Origin: Spirochaetota bacterium
GTDB lineage: Bacteria > Spirochaetota > Leptospiria > Turneriellales > Turneriellaceae
Direction: 5' to 3'
Length of the DNA stretch: 8,366 nt
Assembly: GCA_029561505.1 (NCBI GenBank)
Contig: JAKQXK010000572.1
Location: forward strand, 1 to 8,366
In this document: piece after piece, positions 6,747 through 8,366 of the stretch
Layout: each line of letters begins with the position of its first letter
Position numbering within the stretch: position 1 is the stretch's first letter
Made by a program: the position numbers and the translations under genes
Notes under the pieces: generated by a model
The model's database searches: none
Told to the model about the DNA's origin: nothing
The model's input: the letters and a program-made list of their open reading frames with translations, nothing else

Positions 6747-7352
6747 ATGGCAAACAATGCCGCGAACCAACCCATAGGCAAACGCGATCAGACAAAAATT
6801 CTGAACCGGCAACAGATCTTAGAAGCGGCAAAGAACCTGTTTGCTGACAAAGGCTTCGAAGCCACCAACGTACGCGATATCATTCATGAAAGCAGCCTGT
6901 CACCTGGCACTTTCTACAACTATTTTCAGAGCAAAGAAGAGATTTTCGAAGTTCTGACCGACGAAATTATCAGCGAAGTGCGCGACCAGATTCAGCTCAG
7001 CTACAAGAACGTAAAGATGGATCGCCGTGAGATCATGAAATCACTCGAACAGTTCTTTCAGATTTTTTTGGGCAACCCCAGGCTGATGAAGTTTCTGTCG
7101 CGCAACCAGTCATATCTGCGTGAGTTGCGCAGCAAAGGGCGTTTTGACGACATGCTGCACGACCTTGAGAAAGCGCTCGATGATGGCGTTAAAAACGGCA
7201 TGCTGCCCGCGCTGCCGGTGAAGATTGTTGCGATCGCCGTTTTCGGCGCAGTCTTCGAGATCATCGCGACCATGGTTATCACGCCTGGTTTTGACGTGCA
7301 GAAGGCTATCGAGACACTCTCGCAGCTGCTGTTCGTACAAGCAGGAAAATAG
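6747..7352 (+). CDS. TetR/AcrR-family transcriptional regulator
   Basis: Predicted ligand-responsive DNA-binding repressor, 201 residues, the usual TetR length. The N-terminal domain (~20-68) has the family signature: helix 1 RQQILEAAKNLFADKGFEAT (21-40), then the helix-turn-helix NVRDIIHESSLSPGTFYNYF (41-60) and the following QSKEEIFEVL (61-70). Residues ~75-195 form the helical ligand/dimerisation domain, which is not conserved enough to name a ligand; it includes a hydrophobic stretch IVAIAVFGAVFEIIATMVI (~160-178). I chose ATG 6747: reading upstream to 6597 is possible in frame but runs antisense into pdxH and shows no family homology. It is divergent from pdxH (54 bp) and convergent with a TolC-type efflux gene. 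TetR regulators beside efflux genes commonly repress them, so control of the efflux locus is plausible, with autoregulation and pdxH as alternatives. Confidence 0.93.
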   Translation: MANNAANQPIGKRDQTKILNRQQILEAAKNLFADKGFEATNVRDIIHESSLSPGTFYNYFQSKEEIFEVLTDEIISEVRDQIQLSYKNVKMDRREIMKSLEQFFQIFLGNPRLMKFLSRNQSYLRELRSKGRFDDMLHDLEKALDDGVKNGMLPALPVKIVAIAVFGAVFEIIATMVITPGFDVQKAIETLSQLLFVQAGK

Positions 7353-7386
7353 CCGCAAGCTTCTCGTTTTAATTAGACGCTTGCGG
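7353..7386. terminator. Possible bidirectional terminator between tetR and the TolC-like gene
   Basis: CCGCAAGC (7353-7360) and GCTTGCGG (7379-7386) form a perfect 8-bp stem around an 18-nt AT-rich loop, starting right after the tetR stop codon. The right arm lies in the last codons of the convergent efflux gene. The following bases are GAAAC-type on the plus strand and CTATTTT on the minus strand, so neither side has a full T-run. The position between convergent genes supports a terminator; the long loop and poor T-tract weaken it. Confidence 0.5.
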
Positions 7387-8366
7387 AAACAAAAGGCCCC
7401 GCGCCACAAAGAATCGCACTCTCGCAATCTGTCTGCGGTATTCTGCCTGCGCGGCCGCGGTTCGCGCGAGCTGAACATCTTCGCTCGCCTGCAGCACATC
7501 GAGAATGGTCGCGATGCCGAGACGCATATCTGAAAGTTGTGCCCGATAATTTTTTTCTGCGGCAACGGCAGATTCACTGTAGGCCTCAAATTCTGCCTGC
7601 GCTTTGGTGAGTGACTCGCGGGCATCATCAACTTCTACGCGCGCCTTGCGTTCAGCCTGCCTGAGTTCTAGCTCGGCCTGGCGCAGACGCGAGGCAGCCA
7701 TATTTGCATTTTCAACCGTCTGGCCGCCCTGAAACAGAGGCAACTCGGCAACGACACCGCCGAAATATGAAGTTTGCTGGTTCGCTTCGAGTGCGGGCCG
7801 GTACGAGCCATCGAGATAGATGTTGGGTAAATGCCCGCCGTTTGCCGCATCAACCTCATTCTTGCGAATATCGACCACGGTCTTGCCGAGCGCGATGTCT
7901 GCCCTGAGGCTGAGATCCACATCGTGTTTGCTTTCGTCGGCCGCATATTTTTCTGTGGCAGAATCGACACCAAATTCATTGCTGAGGCCCGTCAAAAAGC
8001 CGAGATACCGGCGCAGCTGCGCGAGTTTCTCTTGCTGCGCCAGAAGATCGGCCTGTTTCTGTTTCAGCCGCGCTTCAGCTTTTAGCGCGTCACCGCGCTT
8101 GTTGCGGCCAATGGCGACGCGCCTGCGGATTTCAGAAAGTGACGATTCGGTCACGCGAACGGCGTCTGTTGCCTGCACCACCAGACTTTCGCTCAACTGC
8201 AGTTGCAGCGCCGCGTCTGCAATGTTGAGCAGGTGCGCCGAGAGTTCGGCGCGCAGCCCCTGCTCTTCGGCGACGCGCTCGAGGCGCGCGCCCACAACCC
8301 CGGTATATTCGGTTAGGCCAGTCATGATATTCTGCCGCGCCGTGAAGCGCACACCAGGCACAACAA
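7369..8366 (-). CDS. TolC-family outer-membrane efflux protein, N-terminus cut by right window edge
   Basis: Outer-membrane channel subunit of a tripartite efflux pump or type I secretion system, forming a trimeric beta-barrel with a long periplasmic alpha-helical tunnel. About 332 residues are present, of the usual 400-480, so the signal peptide and roughly the first 100 residues are missing. The visible part has long, Ala/Gln/Glu-rich amphipathic helices (ELSAHLLNIADAALQLQLSE; ALKAEARLKQKQADLLAQQE), then a short beta segment with LPNIYLDGSY and VVAELPLFQGG, the OEP-repeat pattern before the second helical hairpin (NANMAASRLRQAELELRQAE; AVAAEKNYRAQLSDMRLGIA), and TILDVLQASEDVQLARTAAAQAEYRRQIARVRF, the typical C-terminal helix. 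It ends with TAA at 7369. A membrane-fusion protein and an inner-membrane pump would be expected beyond the edge, but are not seen. Convergent tetR is a candidate regulator. Confidence 0.93.
   Translation of the reverse strand, partial: VVPGVRFTARQNIMTGLTEYTGVVGARLERVAEEQGLRAELSAHLLNIADAALQLQLSESLVVQATDAVRVTESSLSEIRRRVAIGRNKRGDALKAEARLKQKQADLLAQQEKLAQLRRYLGFLTGLSNEFGVDSATEKYAADESKHDVDLSLRADIALGKTVVDIRKNEVDAANGGHLPNIYLDGSYRPALEANQQTSYFGGVVAELPLFQGGQTVENANMAASRLRQAELELRQAERKARVEVDDARESLTKAQAEFEAYSESAVAAEKNYRAQLSDMRLGIATILDVLQASEDVQLARTAAAQAEYRRQIARVRFFVARGLLFPQASN

Noticed and set aside
6693..6812. 40-residue N-terminal extension of PdxH
   Set aside because: The extension would overlap the tetR start, and PdxH homology begins directly after ATG 6692.
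7110..7631. Minus-strand 173-residue open frame spanning the tetR end and the TolC-like end
   Set aside because: It crosses two well-supported genes and their shared terminator; Arg/Cys-rich composition marks it as a shadow.
1..8366. CRISPR array, tRNA, rRNA or transposon
   Set aside because: I saw no regularly spaced direct repeats, no cloverleaf tRNA with a T-loop GTTCRA signature, no rRNA-like conserved stretches, and no transposase-like protein in any frame.

Overview
The window is an ordinary-looking bacterial chromosomal segment, GC moderately above 50 %, from a Gram-negative (diderm) organism: it carries a TolC-family outer-membrane efflux protein. Several genes appear to use GTG starts and Shine-Dalgarno signals are weak. 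A diderm with about this base composition outside the enterobacteria, for example a member of the Leptospirales such as Turneriella or Leptonema, would fit, but nothing in the sequence proves it. I see no transposase, integrase, phage gene, CRISPR array, tRNA or rRNA.

Layout from left to right. (1) 1-1726, minus: the first ~575 residues of a glycogen/starch phosphorylase (GlgP), cut by the left edge before its PLP-lysine region. (2) 1727-1939: a strongly structured intergenic stretch holding a perfect 10-bp hairpin in the glgP leader and a ~130-bp nested inverted repeat with two internal hairpins. It reads best as a bidirectional intrinsic terminator behind the next gene. (3) 1940-4684, minus: a complete ten-helix P2-type cation-transporting ATPase. 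(4) 4685-4858: a divergent intergenic region with several dyads. One of them would cover the likely ribosome-binding site of the ATPase. (5) 4859-6049, plus: a stand-alone ATP-grasp ligase of unknown substrate. (6) 6063-6692, minus: pyridoxamine-5'-phosphate oxidase (PdxH), convergent with the ATP-grasp gene. (7) 6747-7352, plus: a TetR-family repressor, 54 bp from pdxH and divergent from it. (8) 7369-8366, minus: the C-terminal ~330 residues of a TolC-type outer-membrane efflux protein, convergent with tetR and cut by the right edge.

Gene order alternates in strand, so most genes are probably single transcription units: carbohydrate-store breakdown (GlgP), cation pumping (ATPase), an uncharacterised ligation, PLP cofactor supply (PdxH), and the end of an efflux locus with a TetR regulator beside it. 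GlgP enzymes need PLP, which PdxH makes, but the two genes are more than 4 kb apart and there is no sign they are co-regulated. The most unusual signal is the nested palindromic structure at 1768-1930. The ion-site and hinge variants of the ATPase and the unassigned ATP-grasp enzyme come next. I do not see convincing evidence for a wholly new multi-gene system here.
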